Shown: one piece after another, positions 18,220-26,935 of the stretch
Position numbering within the stretch: the stretch's first letter is position 1
How the letters are laid out: every line of letters starts with the position of its first letter
Origin: an uncultured Bacteroides sp.
Lineage (GTDB): Bacteria > Bacteroidota > Bacteroidia > Bacteroidales > Bacteroidaceae
Reading direction: 5' to 3'
NCBI GenBank assembly: GCA_944322285.1
Contig: CALUOR010000005.1
Location: 1-64,000 of the forward strand
DNA: 64,000 nt
Made by a program: the position numbers and the translations under genes
Notes under the pieces: model-generated
Told to the model about the DNA's origin: nothing
Seen by the model: only the letters and a program-made list of their open reading frames with translations
Database searches by the model: none

Positions 18220-18293
18220 GAATCCTCCGGCCTAAGGACTCGAATCCTCTCACTGAAGGATTGCAGTCCTTACACCGGAGGACTGTAGTCCTT
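18220..18293. repeat. tandem palindromic array, 22-bp step (array B)
   Basis: Units start at 18220, 18242 and 18264, exactly 22 bp apart, with a half unit at 18286. Unit 2 pairs AATCCT with AGGATT, unit 3 pairs AGTCCT with AGGACT, and unit 1 is mixed, so paired positions change together. It starts 8 nt after the barrel gene stop and ends about 70 nt before the priA -7 box. Confidence 0.8.
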
Positions 18294-18365
18294 GCCAAAG
18301 AAGTACGGCGGCATCTCGGGAAAACATTTTCGAGCAAGCTTGAATGTCTTCCGCCCGATTTGCAC

Positions 18366-18373
18366 TATCTTTG
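18366..18373 (+). promoter_or_regulatory. -7 box for priA
   Basis: TATCTTTG, exact TAnnTTTG, with the priA ATG 7 nt downstream, implying a very short or absent leader. Confidence 0.6.
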
Positions 18374-18380
18374 CACCGCG

Positions 18381-20846
18381 ATGGAAAAGTTTGTCGATGT
18401 CATAGTGCCCTTGCCGCTTCACGCCTGCTTCACGTATGCCCTGCCTCCGGAAATGGCGGAGCGTGTGCGGATAGGTTGCCGGGTGGTGGTTCCTTTCGGG
18501 AAGAAGAAATACTATACCGGCATTGTGCGCAACGTGCATTACCTGAAACCGCAAACGTATGAGGTGAAGGAAGTTGCGGCAGTGTTGGACGAACGACCGA
18601 TATTGCTTCCTCTCCAATTCCGTTTTTGGGAATGGCTGGCCGATTATTATTTGTGCACGCAAGGGGATGTGTACAAAGCCGCTTTGCCATCGGGCTTGAA
18701 ACTGGAGAGCGAGACGGTGGTGGAAATTAACCCGGACTTTGAAGCCGACGGACCTTTGACCGAACGCGAACGGACGATTTTGGCCTTACTGGCCGTTGAG
18801 CCCGTGCAGGCCATCACCAAGCTGGAGAAGGATAGCGGATTGAAAAACATCCTTGGCGTGATAAAGTCGCTATTGGACAAAGAAGCCATCTTCGTGAAAG
18901 AGGAATTGAAACGCACGTATAAGCCCAAGGTAGAAACCTGCGTGCGGCTCACCGAAGTGGCCCGTAACGAACGCCGGCTTCATTTCTTCTTCGATGAACT
19001 TCAACGTCATGCACCCAAGCAATTGGATTTGTTGATGAAGTACATCGAACTTTCCGGCTGGCTGGGCGGAAGAGAAGTGAAAGAAGTATCCAAGGCGGAG
19101 CTTTTGAAGCGGGGTGGGGCAACTCCCGCCGTATTTTCCGCTTTGGTCAGCCGAGGGGTATTTGAAGTCTATCAGCGGGAAGTCGGGCGTTTGGCACATA
19201 CAGGACAGGCCGTCAGCCCGCTCAATGAGCTGAACACCCATCAACAGAAGGCATACGATGCCATCCTGTCCTCTTTTCTGACGAAGAACGTCTGCCTTCT
19301 ATATGGCGTCACAGCCAGCGGAAAGACGGAAATCTACATTCACCTGATAGCCGAAGCCTTGCGCCAAGGCAAACAAGTGCTCTATCTGTTGCCCGAAATT
19401 GCGCTTACTGCCCAGATAACTGAACGTCTGCGACGGGTATTCGGGGCGCGTTTAGGCGTCTATCACTCCAAATTCCCTGATGCCGAGCGGGTGGAAGTAT
19501 GGCAAAAGCAGCTTTCCGACCAGCCTTACGACATTATCTTGGGGGTACGTTCCTCTATCTTCCTGCCCTTCACTCGCTTGGGGTTGGTCATTGTGGACGA
19601 GGAGCATGAGAATACTTACAAGCAGCAAGACCCCGCGCCCCGCTATCATGCCCGCAATGCCGCCATCGTGTTGGCATCTATGTATGGTGCCAAGACCCTT
19701 TTGGGTACGGCTACTCCCAGCGTGGAGAGCTGGTATAACGCCACCGAGGGCGGCAAGTATGCGTTGGTGGAGCTGAAAGAACGGTATAAAGAGATCCAAC
19801 TTCCTGAGATTATTCCCGTGGACATTAAGGAGTTGCAGCGGAAGAAGCGCATGAACGGGCCTTTCTCTCCTGTTCTGTTGCAATACGTGCGCCAGGCATT
19901 AGAGCAGAAAGAGCAAGTGATTTTGTTTCAAAACCGACGGGGCTTTGCGCCCATGATAGAATGCCACACCTGCGGATGGGTGCCCAAGTGCAAGAATTGC
20001 GATGTCAGCCTGACGTATCATAAAGGCTTGAATATGTTGACGTGCCACTATTGCGGCTATACGATTCCTGTTCCCCGGCAATGCCCGGCTTGTGAAGGAA
20101 CAGATTTGCGCAACCGTGGCTTCGGCACGGAGAAGATTGAAGACGATATCAAAGTCCTTTTCCCCGAAGCCCGTGTAGCCCGCATGGACCTCGACACGAC
20201 CCGCACCCGCACGGCTTACGAGCGCATCATCGCAGACTTTGAGCAAGGCAAGACGGACATCCTGATTGGGACGCAAATGGTGTCGAAGGGATTGGACTTC
20301 GACCATGTAAGTGTCGTGGGCATTCTCAATGCCGACACCATGCTCAATTATCCCGACTTCCGCGCCTACGAACGCGCCTTCCAACTGATGGCACAGGTGG
20401 CAGGTCGGGCCGGACGAAAGAACCAGCGGGGGCGGGTCGTATTGCAAACCAAGAGCATCGACCACCCCATCATCGCGCAAGTCATGCGAAACGATTTTGA
20501 AGGGATGGTGGCCGGACAGTTAGCCGAACGCCAGCTTTTCCGTTATCCGCCCTATTACCGCCTGGCATATGTCTACCTGAAGCACCGCAAGGAAGACGTG
20601 CTCGAACAGGCCGCCGGACAAATGGCCGCCTATTTGCGAAGCGGATTGGGCAAACGGGTTTTGGGCCCGGACAAACCGCCCGTAGCCCGCATCCAGATGT
20701 TGTTTATCCGCAAGATAGTCATCAAGATAGAGCAAAAGGTCCCCATGGCCAAAGTGCGGGAATACCTGATGGACGTGCAACGGACGCTGACGGCCGATGA
20801 GCGTTTCCGTTCTTTAATCGTATATTATGATGTTGACCCTATGTAA
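18381..20846 (+). CDS. priA: primosomal protein N' (replication restart helicase PriA)
   Basis: 822 aa from the ATG at 18381; a frame open from 18261 would run through array B and the promoter. N-terminal 3'-OH-binding domain (MEKFVDVIVPLPLHACFTYALP), winged helix, then DEAD/H helicase lobes: Walker A GVTASGKT at about 308-315 and DEEH (LVIVDEEHENTYKQQ). Between the lobes is the eight-Cys zinc region (CHTCGW, CKNC, CHYCGY, CPACEG). Motifs V/VI are ILIGTQMVSKGLDF and QVAGRAGRK. It restarts stalled replication forks by reloading DnaB. The length is somewhat above the E. coli protein. Confidence 0.96.
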   Translation: MEKFVDVIVPLPLHACFTYALPPEMAERVRIGCRVVVPFGKKKYYTGIVRNVHYLKPQTYEVKEVAAVLDERPILLPLQFRFWEWLADYYLCTQGDVYKAALPSGLKLESETVVEINPDFEADGPLTERERTILALLAVEPVQAITKLEKDSGLKNILGVIKSLLDKEAIFVKEELKRTYKPKVETCVRLTEVARNERRLHFFFDELQRHAPKQLDLLMKYIELSGWLGGREVKEVSKAELLKRGGATPAVFSALVSRGVFEVYQREVGRLAHTGQAVSPLNELNTHQQKAYDAILSSFLTKNVCLLYGVTASGKTEIYIHLIAEALRQGKQVLYLLPEIALTAQITERLRRVFGARLGVYHSKFPDAERVEVWQKQLSDQPYDIILGVRSSIFLPFTRLGLVIVDEEHENTYKQQDPAPRYHARNAAIVLASMYGAKTLLGTATPSVESWYNATEGGKYALVELKERYKEIQLPEIIPVDIKELQRKKRMNGPFSPVLLQYVRQALEQKEQVILFQNRRGFAPMIECHTCGWVPKCKNCDVSLTYHKGLNMLTCHYCGYTIPVPRQCPACEGTDLRNRGFGTEKIEDDIKVLFPEARVARMDLDTTRTRTAYERIIADFEQGKTDILIGTQMVSKGLDFDHVSVVGILNADTMLNYPDFRAYERAFQLMAQVAGRAGRKNQRGRVVLQTKSIDHPIIAQVMRNDFEGMVAGQLAERQLFRYPPYYRLAYVYLKHRKEDVLEQAAGQMAAYLRSGLGKRVLGPDKPPVARIQMLFIRKIVIKIEQKVPMAKVREYLMDVQRTLTADERFRSLIVYYDVDPM

Positions 20847-20861
20847 ATAATATAAGTATAT

Positions 20862-21590
20862 ATGAAGATAGAATTAGACGTACACACCCATACCCTTGCC
20901 AGCGGACACGCCTTCAGCACGCTGCAAGAGATGGCGCAAGCTGCCGCCGACAAAGGCCTGAAGCTGTTGGGCATCACTGACCATGCACCCGGCATACCCG
21001 GAAGCAGCGACCCCATTTATTTCCGCAACCTCTATGTCGTGCCCCGTCGGATGTATGGCATCGAACTGATGTTGGGTGCAGAAATCAACATCCTCAGCCC
21101 TGAAGGCGACCTGGACATGGACGAACACTACCTGCAAATGCTCGACCTGCGCATTGCGGGCATCCACTCGCTTTGCTACAAGCATGGCACCCGCGAGGAA
21201 AATACCGAAGGCCTGCTTCGCGTCATTGCCAATCCTTACATCCATATCATCAGTCACCCCGGAGATGGCACTGCCCAGCTCCTCTTCGAACCGCTTGTGC
21301 GTGCCGCCAAAGAGCATCATACCTTACTGGAAATCAACAACAGCTCCCTGCGCCCTTGTCGCCACAAAGAGGAAGCCCGTCCCAACAATCTGGAGATTCT
21401 CCGCTTGTGCAAACAATACGAAGTCCCCGTCATCTTAGGAAGTGACGCCCACATCTCTTTCGACATCGCCCGTTACGATTATGCGCTCGAGTTGATAAAC
21501 GAAACTGAATTCCCCGAAGCGCTGATTGTGAACACTGACGTGGAAAGGTTTAAGAAAATAGTAAAAATTTGCACTCCATATACCAAATAA
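20862..21590 (+). CDS. PHP domain phosphoesterase (YcdX-like)
   Basis: 242 aa. PHP motifs in order: DVHTHTLASGHAFSTL (HxH), TDHAPGIPG, GAEINIL (Glu), GIHSLCY, ISHPGDG and LGSDAHISFDI. These residues build a trinuclear metal site. Members are metal-dependent phosphatases of unproven physiological substrate. It follows priA by 15 nt on the same strand. Confidence 0.9.
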   Translation: MKIELDVHTHTLASGHAFSTLQEMAQAAADKGLKLLGITDHAPGIPGSSDPIYFRNLYVVPRRMYGIELMLGAEINILSPEGDLDMDEHYLQMLDLRIAGIHSLCYKHGTREENTEGLLRVIANPYIHIISHPGDGTAQLLFEPLVRAAKEHHTLLEINNSSLRPCRHKEEARPNNLEILRLCKQYEVPVILGSDAHISFDIARYDYALELINETEFPEALIVNTDVERFKKIVKICTPYTK

Positions 21591-21604
21591 TCCGATAAAA
21601 TGCG

Positions 21605-21612
21605 TACCTTTG
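21605..21612 (+). promoter_or_regulatory. -7 box for the fimbrial-type locus
   Basis: TACCTTTG, exact TAnnTTTG, about 310 nt upstream of the first lipoprotein ATG. If used, the transcript has a long structured leader. No -33 element at normal spacing. Confidence 0.45.
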
Positions 21613-21660
21613 GCGCAACAACTTCTAATAACGACAAAATAACCGGAAAATAACATGCGT

Positions 21661-21755
21661 TTTTCAGTCCTAAATACACAGAAATTGACCGCTTCCGCCG
21701 CCGGTGGAAAACGGACGTATTTCTCTGTATTTCAGGAGAAAAAGTGGGCTGAAAA
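21661..21755. other. large hairpin in the fimbrial-locus leader (possible structured RNA)
   Basis: Two nested arm pairs: TTTTCAGTCC (21661-21670) with GGGCTGAAAA (21746-21755), and AAATACACAGAAAT (21672-21685) with ATTTCTCTGTATTT (21719-21732, one mismatch). The 329-nt space 21591-21919 has no gene; besides this hairpin and the -7 box it has an SD-like GGAGG at about 21863-21867 followed by an ATG in another frame. Confidence 0.5.
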
Positions 21756-21919
21756 CTTGTGTATGTGCGGATTTATTTTAAACACACACCGTAGAGGCCT
21801 CGCGCGTTAAGATAAGAAAAACATTTCATATAACCATGACCCCCTTATCTATAAATTTAGGTAGGAGGCATGGTTTTTCTTGTATTTATACATTTCCTCA
21901 TTACTTATTATCTATCCTT

Positions 21920-22996
21920 ATGAATAAGAAAAAGCCGATACTGCTTGTATGGGCCGTGGCCGTCGTGTGCCTGGGCGGCTTCACCGCCTGCGGCGATGAC
22001 GAACCGCTGTCGCCCGATCCCACGCCCGTAGTGCCCGACCCTGAACCCGAGCCGGAGCCTGACCCCGAACCTGTGCCTGCCGACACCGTACGTGCCCGCA
22101 CCCTGCGCATTGAGCCCGACTGGAGCGACGCCCTTGCGGAAGAGCATCTGCCCGGTAGTTACAAGCTGGCGATAGGCGACACGACGTTGATCGCTAGCGA
22201 CATCCATACACCTATATTATATAGCGACTCCGTGCAGACGGGACCTTACAGGCTGGTCGCCTATAATGAACCGAAAGGCATCACAATAAGTCCGGATTCC
22301 ATCGCCACCATTCAGACGGTGGAAGACACCTTGCTGTCCGCCCTGCCGGATTACCTCTTTGCCGCGAACACCACCGCCACGGTAGAGACGGGCGACACGG
22401 CTACGGTGAATCTGCGTATGCGCCGCCTGGTAATGCCCATCACCCTGACTTTGAATTTCAGCGAGCCTGCCGAGGTGGCCGATGTGCGCGGCACGTTAAG
22501 CGGACTCATCTTCTCCATCCGTCTGCCGGACGGGACACCGGTGAAAACGGAGGCCGGCACCCGCAGTGAAGCGGACGCGATTATCGCCAAGGCGCTGATG
22601 GCTTACGAAACCTTGTCGGACAACAAAGGTATCCGCCTGCTGGTACGTACCTTCGGCATCGACCGGGAGGAGCGGCAGCAGTTGGACGCAGTCATCACCC
22701 TGGCGGACGGCCGTGTGCTGGAGCTGCATGTGGACATGACGGAAGCCTTGCGGAAATCCGAGCACTTGGAAGCCATCGCCTTGGAGAACAGCATCGATAC
22801 GGCCAAGCCCGAGCCGGAGCCGGAACCTGAACCGGAGCCTGACCCCGAACCGGAACCTGAGCCTGAACCGGACCCAGAACCGGAAGACCCGCCCCGTCCG
22901 CCCCATCGGCCTGATCCTGACCCCATTGACGTGTCCAGCACCATTAGTGGCTGGAAACCAGGCAATGGCAGTGGAGGAAGCGGAGACGCTATTTAA
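21920..22996 (+). CDS. FimB/Mfa2-like lipoprotein with Pro-Glu repeats
   Basis: 358 aa from the ATG at 21920 (MNKKKPILLVWAVAVVCLGG, then FTAC lipobox); the open frame from 21836 would only add residues before the signal. Cys25 is followed by an acidic stretch and a PEPEPDPEP-type spacer, then two beta-sandwich-like domains (about 60-320: SYKLAIGDTT, GPYRLVAYNEP, VNLRMRRLVMPITLTLNFSEPA), a second longer PEPEPEPDPEP tract and a terminal GWKPGNGSGGSGDAI resembling fimbrillin ends. This fits anchor or accessory subunits of Bacteroidetes fimbriae (DUF5119/FimB-Mfa2 group). It is followed by two fimbrillin-type genes. The Pro-Glu tracts may span the peptidoglycan or a capsule. Confidence 0.75.
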   Translation: MNKKKPILLVWAVAVVCLGGFTACGDDEPLSPDPTPVVPDPEPEPEPDPEPVPADTVRARTLRIEPDWSDALAEEHLPGSYKLAIGDTTLIASDIHTPILYSDSVQTGPYRLVAYNEPKGITISPDSIATIQTVEDTLLSALPDYLFAANTTATVETGDTATVNLRMRRLVMPITLTLNFSEPAEVADVRGTLSGLIFSIRLPDGTPVKTEAGTRSEADAIIAKALMAYETLSDNKGIRLLVRTFGIDREERQQLDAVITLADGRVLELHVDMTEALRKSEHLEAIALENSIDTAKPEPEPEPEPEPDPEPEPEPEPDPEPEDPPRPPHRPDPDPIDVSSTISGWKPGNGSGGSGDAI

Positions 22997-23031
22997 ACAG
23001 AAGTATATAAATCCTAAAACATATAAGAACA

Positions 23032-24015
23032 ATGAAAAAGTTTTTTATATTCGCGGCAGCCGCATTGACGCTGGCCGCTTGTAGCAACGACGAGAACATG
23101 GAGATGACGGACGGCCCCGTGGAGGCACGCATCACGGCTGGACTCAGTGCGCCCACGACACGCGCCATCGGCACGAACTGGAATGCCGACCGGATTGGCG
23201 TATGGGTGAAGGACGCTCCTGCCAGCGACATGGAGAACTTGTACAAAAACGTGCTTTACACCACGACCAGCACAGGCGCAACGGCTGATTTCACAGCCAC
23301 AACGGGCGAAGGCATCTTCTTCCAAGACGCTACCGAGACCGTGACATTCGCCGCATACGCTCCTTACAAGCTAAGTGTGAACAACGCGACCCTGCCCGGA
23401 GATAACGAGGACGGACTTGTGAAGGTAAACACGGAAACCAACAACATGGAGGGTAATCAAGAGGAGATCGACTTCCTCTTTGCCGAAGGAGCGATGGCTA
23501 CACGCACCAACTACACCGTAACCTTCGCCGACAACACGGCAAGCGGCGGGGCAGACCACTCTTTCCACCACAAGATGGCGCAACTCAACGTGGTGTTCCA
23601 AACATCTGAAACTGACGGATTTAATATCCTTGATATTTTTGGTTTTGACTGCTCGTTCAACCTCGGCGGACTGATACACGAAGGAAGATTCAACGTGACG
23701 GACGGAACGACGGAAACCACGGGAAGTGAAGTGGCAGACTGGGACATCAGCCGTTGCAAATACACGGATGCCACAACCACACGCACCTATTCCCTCATCC
23801 TGTTGCCGCAAGACCTCACGAACAAGGCTCTGAATGTAAAAGTTGGCATCGGCGGACAGACCTATTCCAACAACAATACCATCAATCCGAACCTCCAAGC
23901 CGGTTATACATACACCTACACCATCACGGTGAAGAAGAGCGGGCTTGTAGTTAGCGGATGCACCATCACTAATTGGAATGCAGGTTCTACCGGAAGCGGC
24001 GATGCCGAAATGTAA
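23032..24015 (+). CDS. fimbrillin family protein (Mfa-like/FimA type)
   Basis: 327 aa lipoprotein (MKKFFIFAAAALTLAAC, Cys17). After the lipobox comes the fimbrillin pattern: beta strand VEARITAGLSAPTTRAIGTNW containing the T-R-A motif, where FimA-type pilins are cut by Arg-gingipain-like proteases, then WNADRIGVWV, TFAAYAPY, a central FHHKMAQLNVVF strand and a closing CTITNWNAGSTGSGDAEM. These proteins polymerise into surface fimbriae by strand exchange. It lies 35 nt after the FimB-like gene and 123 nt before the next fimbrillin, consistent with an operon. Confidence 0.88.
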   Translation: MKKFFIFAAAALTLAACSNDENMEMTDGPVEARITAGLSAPTTRAIGTNWNADRIGVWVKDAPASDMENLYKNVLYTTTSTGATADFTATTGEGIFFQDATETVTFAAYAPYKLSVNNATLPGDNEDGLVKVNTETNNMEGNQEEIDFLFAEGAMATRTNYTVTFADNTASGGADHSFHHKMAQLNVVFQTSETDGFNILDIFGFDCSFNLGGLIHEGRFNVTDGTTETTGSEVADWDISRCKYTDATTTRTYSLILLPQDLTNKALNVKVGIGGQTYSNNNTINPNLQAGYTYTYTITVKKSGLVVSGCTITNWNAGSTGSGDAEM

Positions 24016-24138
24016 ACCCATCCCAAACCATCCCGTGCGCTATGCGTCAAGCACGGAGACGCACCCTATAAGAAAAAGGTGCATCGGGCGGTATCGCAGC
24101 CGCCGATGGCACAATGTAGAACGATAAAAATACAAAAT

Positions 24139-25785
24139 ATGAGAAAGATGAAACATATCCTATTCCTCGTACTGGCGGCATTCGCCCTTGCCTCTTGTAC
24201 GCAAGACGAACTGGCGGAGCAAGGCACGGCGTTGCCCGAAGGCGCGTACCCCATCAGCATAGCCTCCGTACAAGTGGCGGAAGCCTTGCCGCAGACCCGC
24301 ATAACGGAAACAGCCGATGGCATGGGAAGTGCCTGGGCTGGAAACGATGAGTGGATAAACATAAAAGTGACAGGAGGAGGTAATGATAATGCAACTGATT
24401 GCATGTTAAACCCCATCAACGGAACAATCGTACTCTCTTTGAATTATATGTATTGGAATACAACGAACTCTTCATCTATCAATGCTTGGTATTCAAACCT
24501 TGATGGTCAAAACTCTGGATATATGAACAATACCGTGACCCTTGCCAACCAAACAACAGACAACGGGCTTGCCTACGTGCTGAAAGCAGACGAGAAGACA
24601 GCGAACTACCAGACGGGGAACATCACCTTGACTTTCCGGCACCAGCTTGCCAAGATACGGGTGAAGCTGGAAGGGACAAGGGCTGGCGAGGTGACCTCCG
24701 TCAGCGTGAAAAGCCGCACGTCCTGCACCGTCGCCGAGGGAAACGTGACGGCAGGCACCGATGAGGGGTACATCGCCATGCGCAAAGCCACTTACAACGG
24801 CCAGGCCTATTGGGAAGCCAACGTAGTGCCGGGCGTGGAAATCAAGGACTTCCTTCTGAACGGAAATGTGAATTGCCAGCTTACGCAGACAGTCATGCCG
24901 CAGGCTGGGCATGTGCATGAGGTGAATATCAATGTAAAACCGAAATTCTCCATTGTGGACAATAATGGCAACCCGGTGGACGCAAGCAATATAAGCACCG
25001 ATGTGACCATTACAGGCGCAAGCGACCAGCCCATAACCATCACGGGTACTTGCAATGTGACGCTGAAAGATGTTTCACTCAACGTGGGCAGTGGAAATGC
25101 CATCAGCATCACAAGCGGAAGCCCGACTATACAAGTGGAGGGCGATAATACCATCACTACGACTGGAAGTGGCGCTGGCATCTATGTAGCACAGGGTAGC
25201 ACTGTAACTATCACTGGCAGCAGCTGGGATGACGAATTGACTGTAACGGGCAGTAATGGAGGTAGCGGAATTGGCGGATACGTAATTGATGAGTCTGCTG
25301 GATTTTATGCAAATTGCGGTAATATCTATATTACCAATGTTTCTGTTACATCCTATGGCGGTAGAGATGATGGCTCAGGGAATGTTTCACCCGGCATAGG
25401 CAGTACAGGGACTGCCAGTTGTGGGACAATAACCATTAATAATGCAGAAGTCCATGCTTTTGGGTTCTCTGGATCGGCGGCATCTACAGCAGGTGTAGGT
25501 TGTGGATATGGTTCTTTAGGATCCCCCGGAACTAATTTGCCTGTAGTCACGATTGTTGATAGTGATATTTATGCGCATAGAGGAAGTAACGGAAATCCTG
25601 CCGACTATATCGGCTGGCCTGGTCATCATAAATTTCCAACTGCGACACCAGAGGCAGCGAGTGCCATCAATCCCGGCGCGGGCGGCAGCATAAAAAGCAG
25701 CACCGTCTATTGCTACACGGGCGACACGTTGGATAAGACGGTGGTGTATGATGAGAATGGCGAAGGCACTGAACAGTCACGGTGA
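24139..25785 (+). CDS. fimbrillin-like lipoprotein fused to a right-handed beta-helix
   Basis: 548 aa from ATG 24139 (MRKMKHILFLVLAAFALASC lipobox). N-terminal fimbrillin-like part (about 20-270) with PQTRITETADGMGSAWAGND and the core strand LTFRHQLAKIRVKL. The C-terminal half (about 280-540) has short beta-helix turns rich in T/V/I/G (ITGASDQPITITGTCNVTL, GDNTITTTGSGAGIYVAQG, GSGIGGYVIDES, SPGIGSTGTASCGTITI), like carbohydrate-binding domains of the Cthe_2159 type. It could be a tip adhesin of the fimbria (inference from domain order and position last in the operon). The 3' end runs directly into repeat array C. Confidence 0.8.
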   Translation: MRKMKHILFLVLAAFALASCTQDELAEQGTALPEGAYPISIASVQVAEALPQTRITETADGMGSAWAGNDEWINIKVTGGGNDNATDCMLNPINGTIVLSLNYMYWNTTNSSSINAWYSNLDGQNSGYMNNTVTLANQTTDNGLAYVLKADEKTANYQTGNITLTFRHQLAKIRVKLEGTRAGEVTSVSVKSRTSCTVAEGNVTAGTDEGYIAMRKATYNGQAYWEANVVPGVEIKDFLLNGNVNCQLTQTVMPQAGHVHEVNINVKPKFSIVDNNGNPVDASNISTDVTITGASDQPITITGTCNVTLKDVSLNVGSGNAISITSGSPTIQVEGDNTITTTGSGAGIYVAQGSTVTITGSSWDDELTVTGSNGGSGIGGYVIDESAGFYANCGNIYITNVSVTSYGGRDDGSGNVSPGIGSTGTASCGTITINNAEVHAFGFSGSAASTAGVGCGYGSLGSPGTNLPVVTIVDSDIYAHRGSNGNPADYIGWPGHHKFPTATPEAASAINPGAGGSIKSSTVYCYTGDTLDKTVVYDENGEGTEQSR

Positions 25786-25863
25786 CCCCTGTTCAAGGGT
25801 CATAATGACCCTTTGCCAACAGTCATAATGACCCTTTGATAACAGTCATAATGACCCTTGAAG
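25772..25863. repeat. tandem palindromic array, four units, 23-bp step (array C)
   Basis: Units start at 25772, 25795, 25818 and 25841, exactly 23 bp apart. Units 2-4 contain the perfect palindrome GTCATAATGAC; unit 1 has GTCACGGTGAC. The first unit supplies the last codons and TGA stop of the upstream fimbrillin gene. It ends 55 nt before the HU-like gene. Confidence 0.85.
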
Positions 25864-25918
25864 AATGATTATTTTGAGATATTAAATAGCGTATTAACTA
25901 ACAAAATGGAAAGAAGTT

Positions 25919-26404
25919 ATGATCGAGTTTGAGATTAAATCTAAAATCGCTCCTTTGGGCGACCGCAAGGGACAGACGGTTTATTACGCCTATCCCAAGT
26001 CGCAGCAGAAGCTGACGAATGAAATGGTCATTGAGCGCATCGTGCGCGAAACATCGATGTCGGAAGGCGACGTGAAGAACGCCCTCGTCAGCCTCTCGAA
26101 CGTAGTCTGCGATGCCATGACGCTGGGCATGAGCGTGGACCTGGCCGAGCTTGGCTCGTTCCGCCTCGTCGTCCCCTCCAAGATGATGGACTCGGCAGCA
26201 GAAGTCACGGTGAAGGATGCCCTGAAGACGCCGAAAATCGTCTTCACCCCGAAGCAGAAGATGCGCGACTCCGCCAATGCGGTGGAACTGAGCATTGACC
26301 GCAGCGCCGTGAAGGCTTCCACGGGCGGCGGCACTGCCACCGAGCCGGACGGCTCTACCGGCGGAAACGATGATGACGAAAGCACGGACGACCCGCTGGC
26401 GTAA
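25919..26404 (+). CDS. HU-family DNA-binding protein with Gly/acidic tail ending TDDPLA
   Basis: 161 aa. An HU/IHF-like core (about 1-125) resembles the Bacteroidetes HU-related family (QTVYYAYPKSQQKLTNEMVIERIVRETS, DVKNALVSLSNVVCDAMTLGMSVDLAELGSFRLVV, KIVFTPKQKMRD). The tail is a Gly/Thr linker and an acidic end, NDDDESTDDPLA. Two other HU-like genes here (35470 and 47794) share this ending although their cores differ. It follows array C and the fimbrial operon on the same strand. Known members coat or bend DNA; the role of the acidic tail is unknown, possibly masking or recruiting the DNA-binding face. Confidence 0.82.
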   Translation: MIEFEIKSKIAPLGDRKGQTVYYAYPKSQQKLTNEMVIERIVRETSMSEGDVKNALVSLSNVVCDAMTLGMSVDLAELGSFRLVVPSKMMDSAAEVTVKDALKTPKIVFTPKQKMRDSANAVELSIDRSAVKASTGGGTATEPDGSTGGNDDDESTDDPLA

Positions 26405-26578
26405 AGCGTCCACGAGATTCCGTCGAGAGGGTGTGCCATAATGCCAGTGACCTTACATTAGGACACACCCCCTCATGAATATAAAGCTTCCACCGCGGGG
26501 CCACAACTTGAAGGGTATGGATACAAAAAAAGACCGCCAAGTGTGGAAGCCACTCAACAGTCCTACATTCTCTTGTAG

Positions 26579-26652
26579 TAGCGGGACCCGGGATTGAACC
26601 GGGGACCTCATGATTATGAATCATGCGCTCTAACCAGCTGAGCTATCCCGCC
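26579..26652 (-). tRNA. tRNA-Met (anticodon CAT)
   Basis: Minus-strand cloverleaf: acceptor GGCGGGA with TCCCGCT, D arm AGCTCAGCTGGTTAGAGC, stem CATGA/TCATG enclosing TTCATAA, T arm CCGGTTCAATCCCGG. It has a G1:U72 pair, not the initiator mismatch, so elongator Met is likely; a CAT-bearing tRNA-Ile2 cannot be fully excluded. The 174 nt on its right-hand neighbour side (26405-26578) hold only imperfect hairpins. Confidence 0.92.
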
Positions 26653-26935
26653 ATCGTTTCTCGATTGCGGGTGCAAAGATACGGCTTTTATTTAAACTAC
26701 CAAAGGAAAACGCATTTTTCTTTTCATATTTTCTATTTCTCCCTTTCTTCCGCACCTCTTCCGCCCTCCTCCACCGGCAAAATTCCGCATTGCCACAGGC
26801 AAAACGCCGCGTTGTCTCGGCCAAAGCATCGCCTTCACCATAGGCAGGCTTCACATCTTTTTCGGAAAAAATATGCCGCAGTCTTTTGTAGTTAGAAATA
26901 AAGTGCCTATCTTGGCGGCCGATAACAGAAAAACC

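Noticed and set aside
21836-21919. Upstream in-frame start of the FimB-like lipoprotein
   Set aside because: The added 28 residues lie before a complete lipoprotein signal and would bury it.
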